DNA of 64,000 nt from positions 1 through 64,000 of the forward strand of contig JAHLJZ010000041.1 in NCBI GenBank assembly GCA_025602915.1. Reading direction: 5' to 3'. This document shows positions 11,032-21,748 of the stretch, one piece after another. Position 1 is the first letter of the stretch. Each line of letters starts with the position of its first letter. Both the position numbers and the translations under genes were made by a program. This DNA comes from Paraphysoderma sedebokerense (lineage: Eukaryota; Blastocladiomycota; Physodermatomycetes; Physodermatales; Physodermataceae). The notes below the pieces were generated by a model that did no database searches, had not been told where the DNA came from, and saw only the letters and a list, made by a program, of their open reading frames with translations.

Positions 11032-13628
11032 ATGGAAACATTCAGGTCGAAATATCTTGCTCGCTGCAAAGAGCTGCTGATTGATCCGTCTACCGTCGTC
11101 CTCGAACAATCCGCCTTCATATCCAAGCCGCCTTGTCACTCCCGATCAAACTCTGGCGATCATGATGTGGATCTCCATGGCAGAACCAAATACCCAGATA
11201 CCATAGACTTATCTGGTCATAATGTAACATTAAAGGTGCTTAGGATTCTCCACACTCTATTATTTGAACTTTTATTCAGGATGGGTCGTGTCGCAGTTGA
11301 CTGCCTGTATGCTGCCATCTCTCTTATGCCACTCATCAATTCGATTATTTCGTTGGCAACAGGCAGCGTCGGCATTAGCGTCGGCATTGTCCGAAGATGT
11401 TGTCTTTACAAAAATTATTCTGCAGGATGCGTTCATGGGAGATGACGGTACGTAATATTTGACTTATTCATTACTGTCATTCCAAGAGCACATCGATTCT
11501 GTCTTTGAATGAAATGTTGCTTACGCAATTCGTTTAATTAGCCTGCACAGTTCTATGTTCCGCTTTGAAAACAAACACGACAGTACGGAAATTAGATTTA
11601 AGAGGCAATAATATCCGATCTGAAGGAGCAGTATCTATCGCTCAATTAATCAAAGTGAATTCTGCGATAAAGACGTATGTGTTTTCACTGAACTACCTGC
11701 CAGCTCTTCTCTGGTAACATTCGATATTACAGATTAAGTTTAGAATGGAACTGTATTGGTGTATGGGATACCGGTGTGAAAGCAATTGCAGACGCTTTGA
11801 AGATGAACACCACTCTTGTGGAGCTCGATCTTCGAAACAACAAAATAGGGCCTTCTGGAGTTGAAGTGCTGGCATTAAGTCTGAAGCACAATACTGGGTT
11901 AAAGAGACTAGGTATGTAAAAAAGCGCTTGCTGCTTTAATAATGTATTGACTGTATTTTTATCACAGATTTAAGATGGAATAACGCTGGATTAATGGGCG
12001 GAAAAGCCTTAGTTGACATGTTACAATGGAATACAGTAATAACAGAAATTGAATTAGCGGGAAATGAAGTCAGCGAAGAATGTTCAAGATCAATTAGTTA
12101 GTATGATTCTTGTTGTGCCCTTCTTCTCCTGACAACTCCAACCCAACGTTCTCTTAGGTATCGCCCTCCAGAAGAATCATTCGCAGCACGCTCATCGATC
12201 GCATTGTCGATCTCAAGCAGTTCACCTATCATCAACACTTCAAGCTCTGACCTCCTCCCATCTCGCTCAAATTAATCAACTCAAATCACAATTAGAAGAG
12301 ACAGATACTCAAAGCAGGAGTTTAGCGAAGAAGCTAGTGCAAGCAAGTGATGAGATTGAGAGAACCCATGTTGACGCTAAATCCTTAGAACGAAAGTATA
12401 ATGATGCTTTAAGAGAAAAGGAGAAACTTGAGGAGGTTTTGATCAGAGAAAGAAGCGAGTGGGGTTTCAGAGTGAAAGAATTAGAAAAAGAGTTGGCATC
12501 CATGAAAGAGGTTAGTTATCCGCTTTTTGAATTTCGTCAGTAGAATTTATAATCTTCCGCAATTTCTTATTGGTTTCTCACTCAATTTTTTCATTTTAGT
12601 CTAAAGCATCCATCGAGTCTCACCATCAAGCACAGCTTGCAGCGTCGACAAAGAAAAATCTGACTCTTGAATCTACTGTTTCATCCTACGAGGCCGAACT
12701 CACCCATCTCAAGCAGACTAATTCACAATTAGAGGCCACAGTCACTCAGCTTCGTGAGAAACAAAAGTACGTTATCCGAAATTACGAAGAGAAAATCATT
12801 GAAGCAGAAAAAGTAGCCAAAGATGAGCTTCAAGAAGCTTTAGACAGGTGCAAACAGGATCAGAAGGAAGTCGTGAGAAAATTAGAGGAAAGGCTAAAAA
12901 ATGTGGAAGCCTCAAGAGAGCAGGCTGTTGAGGTTTGTGGTCTAACTATTGAATATTTTTCAAACTTTTTATGGCGTATATCAGATGTTCGGTGTTAATC
13001 TAAAATTCCTGCTAATTCAGGAATTAGATCGCCAAAAAGCAAAATTTATAGCACAGAAGAACCAGTTTGAGGATAAATTAAGAAGCGAGGAAGTGCGTTA
13101 TTCTCTTGCATGCTAAGCCTAATACTAAGCCTAACTTCCAGTACTGATATTGACTCTTCTTAATTAAAATAGGAAACCCGCCGACAACATCTTCAGTCGC
13201 AAATAACAAATATGGAAACTCAACTCTCGACATTACAATCTCAGCATTCAGCCCTTCGGGGTTCCCACGAAAAATTGCAAGCCTCGTATACTGGAGCCCA
13301 GAACACTTCAGCGAACACCATTTCCTCGTTACAATCCGAAATTGCTACCTTACAATCTGAACTCGCTGCAAAGCTACGATTATTGCAGAGATTGGACATG
13401 TTGGAAATGCAGGAGAAAAAATGGGAAACCGAGAAGAAGGAGTTGCTCAAACGAGTGGAAACATCAGAGAGGGCTCAGAAAAGTTGGGAAGAAAGAGATA
13501 GACGAAGGAAGGAAGACGAAAGAACGCGGCTGAAAGAATTAGAGACCGCCTTTGGACGGTTCCTGGGAGGCCTCAATTCTGGCGAAGACGTAGATGGAAA
13601 AATAAGGGGAGGCGGCTACGGTATTTAA
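11032..13628 (+). CDS. LRRC45: LRRC45 homologue, centriole/basal-body linker protein
   Basis: Nine exons: 11032-11235, 11363-11447, 11542-11674, 11733-11911, 11968-12096, 12158-12510, 12600-12932, 13021-13092, 13173-13628. All joins are GT-AG and keep frame, giving 647 residues, close to the roughly 670 of vertebrate LRRC45. The N-terminal part carries RI-type leucine-rich repeats with the same peculiar blocks as LRRC45: LSLEWNCIGVWDTG, LVELDLRNNKIGPSGV, LDLRWNNAGLMGGKAL. From about residue 270 to the end it is continuous coiled coil. In animals LRRC45 sits at the proximal end of centrioles, in the linker between them, and also supports ciliogenesis; a basal-body role here is inferred from that. 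No part of the gene looks damaged. Confidence 0.92.
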
Positions 13629-14059
13629 ATATTGTTTGATATAGAAGCATCATAATAAGAGCGTCGTCATAATTATTCGTTTAAATGTAATTAGAGTTTT
13701 GGTTTGTCACATCAATCTACATAAATTCCGATGCGAAGGAACACATAAGATATCCAAAGATAGAACATTTAATGTTTTCCGCTCAAACGTCGGATGAACT
13801 CATAGTTTACCGACAAAGTAATGACATACTCAACATCAAGTATTGAAATTTCCCAACCAATGCACTTACGTTACATAAAACCGAATGACTCGTGAATCAC
13901 GATATTTCTGCCCTATCCCGTGGCAGCTAATGTTATTATATATCCATTAACCAAGCATGTTCCATTAGTTGATTCATTTTAGAGTCAGATAATCAGAGAG
14001 CAGCCTTCACTCGTTCAATGTAATTGAAATTAAGACTTGTATTTTTTTTTGATTGATGG
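13629..14059. other. intergenic, 3' flank of LRRC45
   Basis: AT-rich stretch after the LRRC45 stop. I see no coding exon or RNA gene. Confidence 0.5.
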
Positions 14060-14345
14060 AGTGGCAATCGCCTCGAACAATATAGCATCGCCGATTGGCG
14101 CGAAAGGATGCGGAACGCGTCCACCGAAAGTAAGCAATGACCAACCCGAATGAAGGAACGAACCTCGTCAAATCGTTCGCCGGCTGAAGGAGCAGCCACC
14201 GTAATGAGATTTGAGGTATTAGGATGGATTTATACCGACAATCCAATCGGCTTTACAGGCTGGTATGATCGCCCTCTACGCCAATGGCTTGCAATGTATG
14301 AATCCGATTGTACGGATGTTGGACAAAGTTGTTGTCAAGCATAGC
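14060..14345 (+). pseudogene. decayed leucine-rich-repeat (RI type) fragment
   Basis: Short stretches in shifting plus-strand frames look like RI-type leucine-rich repeats of the pattern NxIGxxGxxALAxGL. PIGAKGCGT lies near 14091-14118. NPIGFTG lies near 14240-14260, followed one frame over by MIALYANGLQCMNPIVRMLD at 14265-14324. No single frame stays open, so this appears to be a remnant of a host gene rather than a working one. It lies directly upstream of the first PX paralogue and its last part shares that ORF frame, which may be chance. The stretch is short and the match is by eye only. Confidence 0.35.
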
Positions 14346-14480
14346 TCCAAGTGGATGACAGCCACGATCAAAATCAAAAAGTGGATCCGGTCTTTATTGC
14401 TTTTGCTCCGCCTACAGTATACTATTTTCCCCCTTCATGCCGTTATAAGCCAAACTCATTTTGAGGACGCCAGTTATTCC

Positions 14481-15381
14481 ATGTTAACGATGAAACGACT
14501 AGATATCAACCTACCATCATTAGGTCTCAATAGACTTGCCAAGGGCATACGACAGCTAAAGTTGAAACGTCAACGCAAACGGCATGCCGATCACCCCGCC
14601 TTTGATTACGATAGCGGATATGACAGCAATTCTAGCTTTACGCTCTCGCATTCTGATATTTCTTATTCTTCGCCGACAATCGATTTCTTTCAGCTTGGCA
14701 TCTTCATTATCCTCGGCAGCAGAAACTTGCGCTTCAATAGAACATAGTGATCAAAATAAAGAGTGCGAGCTAACAAGTGAAATTGTACGAAGAAACAGCG
14801 AATATGAGATACATCTCGAACAAATTTCAACAGCGAAGAGAATCATTCAGAGCAAAAGATGGCAATACGGTGTGCGTGGCAAAAGATTGTCCGAACCACC
14901 CTCGAGTTTTTCACACCCTCCCCCAGAAAACCCTCCAGCCGTAGATATACCTCAAGATCAATATCAATTAATACAAGCAGCCGTGATACCAGAATCTATT
15001 GGATCTAATCAAATTACTGCAGTGTCAATTCAGAATTGCCAGCGATTGAGTCCTGGCCTTTACAGTTACAGTCTCCTCGTTTCGGGCCATTGTCAAAACA
15101 CCAACATAATCACACATACCTCAGAAGACTTCTATCGACTGCAGGCAACGTTAGAAGATCAGTACAAAGGAAAATATAAGATACCAAATTTGCCGACTCC
15201 ACTGACTGTGGGGGTTGAGCATAGCTGGAAAAGAAGATGCTTGCTAAGCGTTATTCTAAAGGAAAAACAGGAAAAATTTGAAGCGTTTTGTAATAATATC
15301 ATAAGGATGCCGGCATCCGTGTCAAGATGTCATATTGTTAACGAGTTCTTTTCCATTCAATGCGAAAGCTATGAAATGTAA
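14481..15381 (+). CDS. PX-domain protein, tandem copy A (frame break or new intron)
   Basis: Paralogue of the gene at 15807. The 5' part reads in one frame (from ATG 14481 or 14490, MKRLDINLPSLGLNRLAKGI) to about 14680. The 3' part reads in the next frame to the stop at 15381, with shared blocks TAKRIIQSKRWQYGVR, SPGLYSY, TSEDFYRLQ, KRRCLLSVILK and a PX-like C-terminus (MPASVSRCHIVNEFF). PX domains bind phosphoinositides. The two frames do not join without help: either a one-base change has broken the gene, or an intron 14561-14693 (GTTGAA donor, TTTCTTTCAG acceptor) restores the frame and removes about 44 codons that are still recognisable against copy B. Without transcripts the choice is open. 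Confidence 0.6.
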
Positions 15382-15806
15382 ATAGTTTGATTTTTTGCTG
15401 CATATATAGTTGCGCTATTAATGTGTTAAGGCTTTAATAACAATATCGTGTAGTATCAAAATTGCTTTTGTCAACATTGTGAATACATTTCCGCATCGAT
15501 GGACTAATAATCTCTGTATGTGACCAACACGATTTTCACTTTTATCATTTCTCATCATTTCTCACAACGGGAGCTGATTGGTCTGCAAGTATCGTAATAA
15601 ATTCATTCTACTGCTGGATTTCTTAAGTTTACTCATTCCACGATTTGCCACAGATAGAAGCGGGATTGGGTGGGCTCTATCATATCGACGCGCCAGATTG
15701 GTGAGGTTAACATGACGTGAATATTTCGATTTATTAAAAGCTCTATGCATGCCCAAATCCAAAGAGATCATCAAGTAAAGGTACCGATTACAGAAACGTT
15801 ACCAAC
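15382..15806. other. spacer between the tandem PX genes
   Basis: Holds the 3' flank of copy A and the promoter of copy B. I see no additional gene. Confidence 0.5.
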
Positions 15807-16748
15807 ATGAAGAAGACATCCTTACCGAAAATACCAAAACTACCGAAAATTAATATTAAATGTTTTCATGTAGACGATTTAGTTAAAGGGGTCCGTTCAT
15901 TGGCTACCCTTCGTCCTCGTCAGCGGCACCATGCTCAGTCGACTTCGGACTCGGATAGAAATTCTATAGTATCAATTACATTATCAGACACCACTTCAAT
16001 ATATGATTCGAAGTCGTCTGTTACATCAAGTCCTATTCCATACGAATATGTCACCCCTGACTCGGCGTCTTCAATTTCTACACTTTGTCTTTCCCGTCGC
16101 CAGTCGTGTTTCTCCATTGTTGAACAAACAGCTGAACCTATTGAGAATAGATTGACAAGCGAATTAATTCAAAGAACAAAAGAAGTTTCGACATTTTTAG
16201 AAGATATCGCGACAGCCAAACGAATAATTCAGAGTAAGAAATTAGAATATGGCGTTCGCCAGACTCGGCAGAATAAAGTGGATTCTTCGAAATCGGAACC
16301 AGCAACAAAATTTTCGTCGAACAATGTAGACTCACCACTTTCGCTTCGGAAACAATCTCGTTCATCAATTATCCTCCCAGAAGCTGTCGGATCACACTTG
16401 ATTGTATCAATCTCAGTTCAATCCTACCATCGAGTAAAACCTGGTTTATACGCTTATCTTCTTCACGTTGTCAAAGTCGGAGAACATATCACAGTGGTCA
16501 CGAAGACATCAGAAGACTTTTACCAATTTTACTTAGATTTAGTAGAAGAATTCAATGGTGAATACGAGATTCCACCGTTACCGATACCAATGACGGTAGG
16601 TCAGGAGAATAGTTGGAAGAGAAAGTGCCTGCTAGGTGTTATTTTAAAGCAATATCGGTGTGATTTCGAAAGATTTTGCAGTGATATTATAAAAATGCCA
16701 GCTATCGTATCAAGGAATTATAAAGTTACGGACTTTTTTATGAACTAG
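15807..16748 (+). CDS. PX-domain protein, tandem copy B
   Basis: Intact single-exon gene of 313 residues. The N-terminus is basic (MKKTSLPKIPKLPKINIK) and is followed by a long Ser/Thr/Asp-rich stretch (about residues 45-110). A helical block TAKRIIQSKKLEYGVRQ follows. A PX-like domain (about 200-313) shows KPGLYAYLLHVVKVGEH, TSEDFYQFYLDLVEEF, a PLPIPMT turn and KMPAIVSRNYKVTDFF. This resembles the Bem1/Scd2 class of PX domains (EDFYxFQ; xxLPxxISxSxxVxxFF), which tether polarity scaffolds to membrane phosphoinositides. No SH3 or PB1 domain accompanies it, so it is not Bem1 itself. The neighbouring copy A shows that it arose by local duplication. Confidence 0.75.
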   Translation: MKKTSLPKIPKLPKINIKCFHVDDLVKGVRSLATLRPRQRHHAQSTSDSDRNSIVSITLSDTTSIYDSKSSVTSSPIPYEYVTPDSASSISTLCLSRRQSCFSIVEQTAEPIENRLTSELIQRTKEVSTFLEDIATAKRIIQSKKLEYGVRQTRQNKVDSSKSEPATKFSSNNVDSPLSLRKQSRSSIILPEAVGSHLIVSISVQSYHRVKPGLYAYLLHVVKVGEHITVVTKTSEDFYQFYLDLVEEFNGEYEIPPLPIPMTVGQENSWKRKCLLGVILKQYRCDFERFCSDIIKMPAIVSRNYKVTDFFMN

Positions 16749-17514
16749 ATTTCATTAATTTATTACTATAAACCGCTAATCGTTTGTATTAATATATCCT
16801 ATATAATTGTTTGGTTGTATTTTTCTGTATATATATGGAAAGTGGAAAGGAAAAATAAAATAATAATAAACCTGAGTATATAAATCATCTCACGATGCTC
16901 TTACTTTGGGGCCAACAATGGCTATTGTATTTCGGCTTTGGATTGGATATGCAAGAAACAGATGTAACGAGGCTATAAAACTTCGTTAAAAAGAGATAAA
17001 AGACATTTTGAAACGAACGTCATAGTATTTTGCAAAAATAGGTTTTGCCCACACAACAGTAGTTAACGGTTATAGAGATATCCCATAGCATATAAAAACC
17101 TATAAGAACACTGTTGAAACTGCATTTTTTCTAATATCATCTTGCCCTGTCGATAATCCTGTGCCCTGACACATGCTAAAATCATTCAATCCTAAGATTT
17201 CACGGTAAATTTTAAATTTCCTATGATATCATTAAACGAGTTCAAAAGTATGCTGCATTGTCGTGACTTTTGCGACTTGTCAATTAGATGGACAAACAAG
17301 GCTTGAAATTACACCAGTCCATCTTTACCCGAAAAAGTCTGAGTGACTGACATATAGATTCTTCTTGTGCTCTACATGGCCAGCGGATTGAATAGATATT
17401 ATAACAACCGAATGTAACACATATTTATACAAATCCAATCTACATATCAGCATTCCTATACAGAAAATGGGAATCACAGTTTGAATTGTCCACACCACAC
17501 AACAGTTACCAAAA
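16749..17514. other. convergent intergenic region
   Basis: 3'-3' gap between PX copy B (+) and nicastrin (-). AATAAA-like repeats at 16851-16871 are a likely polyadenylation region for copy B. No gene is seen. Confidence 0.55.
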
Positions 17515-20427
17515 CTAATCAACCTTAATACGGCTGCCAACCCATCGTTGCCACCACCACACAATACCAACACTTATGAGTACAACACCCAATCCCACGA
17601 CCAACTCCACGACTTGCGTTCCGACAGAAGTGCTTTTAAACAACCTCAGACCGAGACGTCTATGTTTAGATTGAACCCAGGTTGGTTGAGACGGGTCAGT
17701 AACCTTCCAAACTCTGTCATCATAAGAGTACTTCAGGCCCGTGGGATATGCGAAATGGTAGTGAGTGGAAGAAAGGAGGCAAGTCGAGAAGAGACAGTCT
17801 TCATCCGGCTATTGAAGAAGCAATTAGAATCCCACCAAGGGTGTGGATAATCTCACGATTAGTCCATCTATAACACACTTATAAAGCAAACGAAAGTCAT
17901 AGTGCGGCATAAATATAATCTAATACAACTTACACTACAATCATCTTCCGACTTACACGCTTTACCTCGGCTAGTTGCAGTGACATTGGCCATGAAGGTG
18001 TATAAAAATGATGGAAACAGAGGGACTGACACCCCATAAAAGAATTGAGTAGATTGGGTGCTTGGTCGTGAATTTAGCTTCCGTTTCGACACTTGCGCCA
18101 TCAATGAACACGAGTTATTTTTCAGAATACAGTCTGTAAGTTCAGAAATCTGTAGAAAGAAAAACAGGCGAGCGGAACGGAACAAGTTGAAATAGACAAG
18201 ATGTTAAGCCCAACACGGAGAGAAAGAGCAAGTAACACAATAGAAACTTACAAGGGTGCAGTTGGCTTGAATCTCTGGTGGTATGTTCGTTATATCCTGG
18301 ATATCCTGACTGATACCGTAAACCGCTCTTGCAACAGACGTAGCAGTGTAGCATAGATGTTGAATACTTGACGGATTAAAAGCTTTATAATCATCATAAG
18401 GTGTACCAAAAAATCTGCACTCGAGGTTTAATTTACTTATTCACGAAGACCTTTATTAAAGAGACAAATCTTACCTATTCGTATATTCTGATTGAAAATC
18501 CGAGATTACAACCGCTGGTATTTTTCGCTTTTTTAGAAACGATTGAGCAGAACTAGGCGGCAATCGCAGATTTTTTCCATTCACAATAGCACTCCTTAAA
18601 TCGCCCGAAGAGAAATTGCCATTCCGATTAAGCGTGGCATTTGACGCAACATTCTTTCCAACATTATTCAAGGTCTGGACTAATTCATTGTTCGAATCCG
18701 AGGATTCGTCGACATGTAAGTAGGTAATCAAATCAGTTTTGTCTGACCCGATGTTGCCCAGCTGATTTAGCTCAATGATTGATTCGATTTTGTCAATTTT
18801 GATTGAGGTGAAATTCAAATCAATAAAACAAGGGTTACTGCAGCTGACATTATAGTAGGGACATTGAGGTACCGGATCGGAACCGAGGGGGACTGAAAAA
18901 CTGCAGGTGTTGGAAGAGAGATCATCAACAAAACGGGACGACCCGATATTACCAAATGCTTCGGCATTGAAGAATGTATATATGATGTGTTTGTTAAAAG
19001 CTGAGGGCGACGTGGGTGACTAATAATCGAGGAGTTAATTTGGAAATGCAGCGCCTAACGTTTATTTTGAACCTTACTTTGGATAACGCATCAGCAACCG
19101 CCATTAGAGTTATTGCACCGTTCATAGTTCCGGCGCCTTGCGATAAATCCCGAAAAATGCTGCGAGAATCGATTGCCGCACTGAGTAATATGATTGGTTT
19201 ATTCTCTTCTATCCGCTGCGATGGAGTAGCGTACACGGAAAACCCTCCGACTGGAGAACACATTTCTTGAGAGCCTAGTCGTTAGCAACCCAAAAGAAAC
19301 ATGGTTGACAAAGATATAAAATAAAATGGTACCTCGACGGAGACAAACTTCCGCATTGTATGCACCGGCCATGTATGCATCAAATTCGATAGAATGCTTC
19401 GTAAACGATGAAAATCCAGAATTCTTGTTCTCTCGCGCTCGCTACTAATACGTCAGAATCCATATTTACATTAACGTAATCAAGAAAATATCTTACATCC
19501 AACACAAGTTGAATAGTAGTCTGCAGTTCTGGTGTATCCGGGAATAATGAGAATATTGGAAATGGCTGATTATCGAACATAAGGGAATTCGCCTAAGAAA
19601 AAGTCAGACCGGCAGGCAAATGAGCAGGCGCTCGCAATACGAAATCACACCTGCGGATTCCAGTTATGGCGATTAGGATCGGAAGCGTACATCCCAAATT
19701 CGCAATTCGGGCAAGTGGAATCATGCGACTTGATCTGTGACAGAACAGCAGATGATGTCCTATCCCCTTCAATTACCAAAAGCCCTCCGACCTTTTTAGA
19801 TAAAAATAGTCGATTGATATTTTCTCTGAAAAGAAATTGGTTATTTTTGATTTCTCACCGTCTGAGTTCAGCATTCCCCACAATACCTATTTAATAGTTC
19901 AAACGGGAGGACAACTGCATATGTGTCTTGAGGAACAGTATCGAAGGAATCTATATCAGTTTGGGATGAAGCATGATACAAAACTCCGGAGAGCGGCCTC
20001 GCTGAAGCAATTCTAATTTCAGTCACCAGCAGTCAGGCGGATCCTTACAAATTAATCATAAAGAAGGATTTAATTGTATTTAAGAAGTTGAACAGCCTAA
20101 AATTGCAGATTCAAATACTCTGTACAGCAGCAAACACTGGACTTACATGAACACCCTACTGTTCCAGTAGCATTAAGGAATCGTATGCACGGCTGAGGCA
20201 GTAACTCTTTATAAATAAGATCATATAAAAATGTCGTCGATTGCGCCCGCGCTAAAATAGTAGCAAAACATTCACAAATCAAGATAATAATGAAGACTTG
20301 GTCAGGAAATCCCAGATATGCGGTTGAGAACTAGGCTATACTTACTCGGGATTGAAGCGCACAACACAAGGAGGAGAACTATGAATCCGTCAATACGGCG
20401 CAACATTTGGGATGATTTCAGATACAT
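17515..20427 (-). CDS. NCSTN: nicastrin, gamma-secretase subunit
   Basis: Type I membrane glycoprotein that holds substrate access in the gamma-secretase complex with presenilin, APH-1 and PEN-2. Exon 1 (20427-20346) encodes a hydrophobic signal peptide (FIVLLLVLCASIP). Exon 2 (20251-20147) has QPCIRFLNATGTVGCS, matching the PCVRLLNAT..GCQS block. Later exons give CPNCEFGMYA, QPFPIFSLFPDTPE, IILLSAAIDSRSIFRDLSQGA, FFNAEAFGNIGSSRF, LPPSSAQSFLKKRKIPAVVI, in nicastrin order. The last exon (to 17515) ends with one membrane helix (VELVVGLGVVLISVGIVWWW) and a very short cytoplasmic tail. The conserved Glu of the pseudo-peptidase domain is kept, but the DYIGS motif reads GNIGS. Many Asn-X-Ser/Thr sites fit a lumenal domain. 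An apparent plus-strand ORF at 17548-17850 is only its antisense shadow. Confidence 0.93.
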
Positions 20428-20573
20428 GAATGTAGTATGTGCGAAATGTTCAAAAGACGATGGCGGACGGAGCGAGAGGCCGAGAGGGAAGCGTTTTGTT
20501 TAAGGCACGGAACTCTATTTTGTTGATTCCTCGCACACCATCAACAGCATAGAAAAAAGTCAGCAATCTCGCC
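20428..20573. promoter_or_regulatory. compact bidirectional promoter, nicastrin and CDC26
   Basis: Only 146 bases separate the divergent start codons of nicastrin (-) and CDC26 (+), so the two genes must share this control region. Confidence 0.55.
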
Positions 20574-20798
20574 ATGCTTCGCAGACCCCCTACTGTCATA
20601 GAGCTCACACCGGAAGATGTGAAATTCCTAGACGCAAAACGATTAAAGAAATTCGCTCAATCAACCACCAATTCGTCTAATTCGACGACTGATGGCGATC
20701 ATGGTTCCTTTGAACCAGAGGGTATGAAGAGAATTCAAGAATGGGATAAGAAGCGAGAGACATCCAGTATTGCTTCTAGAGTGATGGGAAGATTTTGA
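20574..20798 (+). CDS. CDC26: CDC26, anaphase-promoting complex subunit
   Basis: Single-exon gene of 74 residues. The first residues MLRRPPTVIELTPEDV match the diagnostic CDC26 N-terminus (MLRRKPTRLEL), the segment that inserts into the tetratricopeptide groove of APC6/CDC16 and stabilises it. The rest is polar and ends in a basic tail, as usual for this small protein (animal forms are about 85 residues). It acts in the nucleus in ubiquitin ligation of cyclins and securin. The assignment relies on the N-terminal block alone because the remainder is poorly conserved in the family. Confidence 0.85.
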   Translation: MLRRPPTVIELTPEDVKFLDAKRLKKFAQSTTNSSNSTTDGDHGSFEPEGMKRIQEWDKKRETSSIASRVMGRF

Positions 20799-21748
20799 TA
20801 ACAGCGTTTAACCTAACTTGCTATCAGCAATGGTATTGTGGTTATCCTATTCAGATTCGTCGAGGTCATCAGCGGCAGGAACTGACACTATTTCTATCAG
20901 CTATCGTCATACTACGTTATTTATTCTGACAATGTATGTCACATATGTAATAATAATTCATTCCACCGTCAAAAAGTAAAGTCTCGTTTTCACATTCTTA
21001 ATAGATTGCATTCACCCCGTTGCATTCCACCTGATGTTCACTGGCGTCCAAATACTGCTTCCGTCGTTTGCACAAAAGTGAAATCAGTTTTCTACGATTG
21101 AATAACCAAGGAGATAAATAATAGGGCAAGGATTGCTGAAAAATAGCTATTATTGAAACTCAGGAAAGTTCAAATGATAGTTTTCGTGCTTTAGCACTAA
21201 TACACTGTCCACGCGCTCGATTCCGTTTACATTCATAGTGGAAGTAATTGCGATCGATTCATGCCAACCGATTATCCATCAAGAACAGTCATTATTTGAC
21301 TTATAAAGCAGTAACGACTAGAAAGATCATTGCCATGGCTCTGAATACTATCTCTGACCGTCATATCATTCAATCGACATTGAAATTGTGACCAGTTATA
21401 GGAGATATTTAATCATAATTGATAAAGCAGGAGAATAATTCAACTCTCTCGCCCTGATTCCTGAAATAACTCTGCACACAGCATAACTTAATAACATTTA
21501 CTTCGTGTTTACTTGCACAGAGTCGCCCTTCTCAAGTGTGATCCATCCGCGTCAAGTGAAGTGACGTCAGTTGGTTAGCCTTTTGACTACTTGAAGAATT
21601 TAAATAAGTTTTCAGCGTCGAGCCTACACTGTATAGTAATTCACATTAATCAGTCTTTATTGATCCTTCTCTGTGTGCTCTTGTCAATTTTTATGAAATC
21701 GGTTATCGCATTAGTCCACTGAAAGCTCTCACTCAACAGCTAGACAAA
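20799..21748. promoter_or_regulatory. intergenic, ALG12 upstream region with TGACGTCA
   Basis: Holds the CDC26 3' flank and the ALG12 promoter. A perfect TGACGTCA palindrome lies at 21562-21569, about 180 bases before the ALG12 start. No gene is seen. Confidence 0.45.

Noticed and set aside
17548-17850. Plus-strand ORF of 100 residues
   Set aside because: The minus strand here encodes the last nicastrin exon with its membrane helix; the plus ORF is its shadow.
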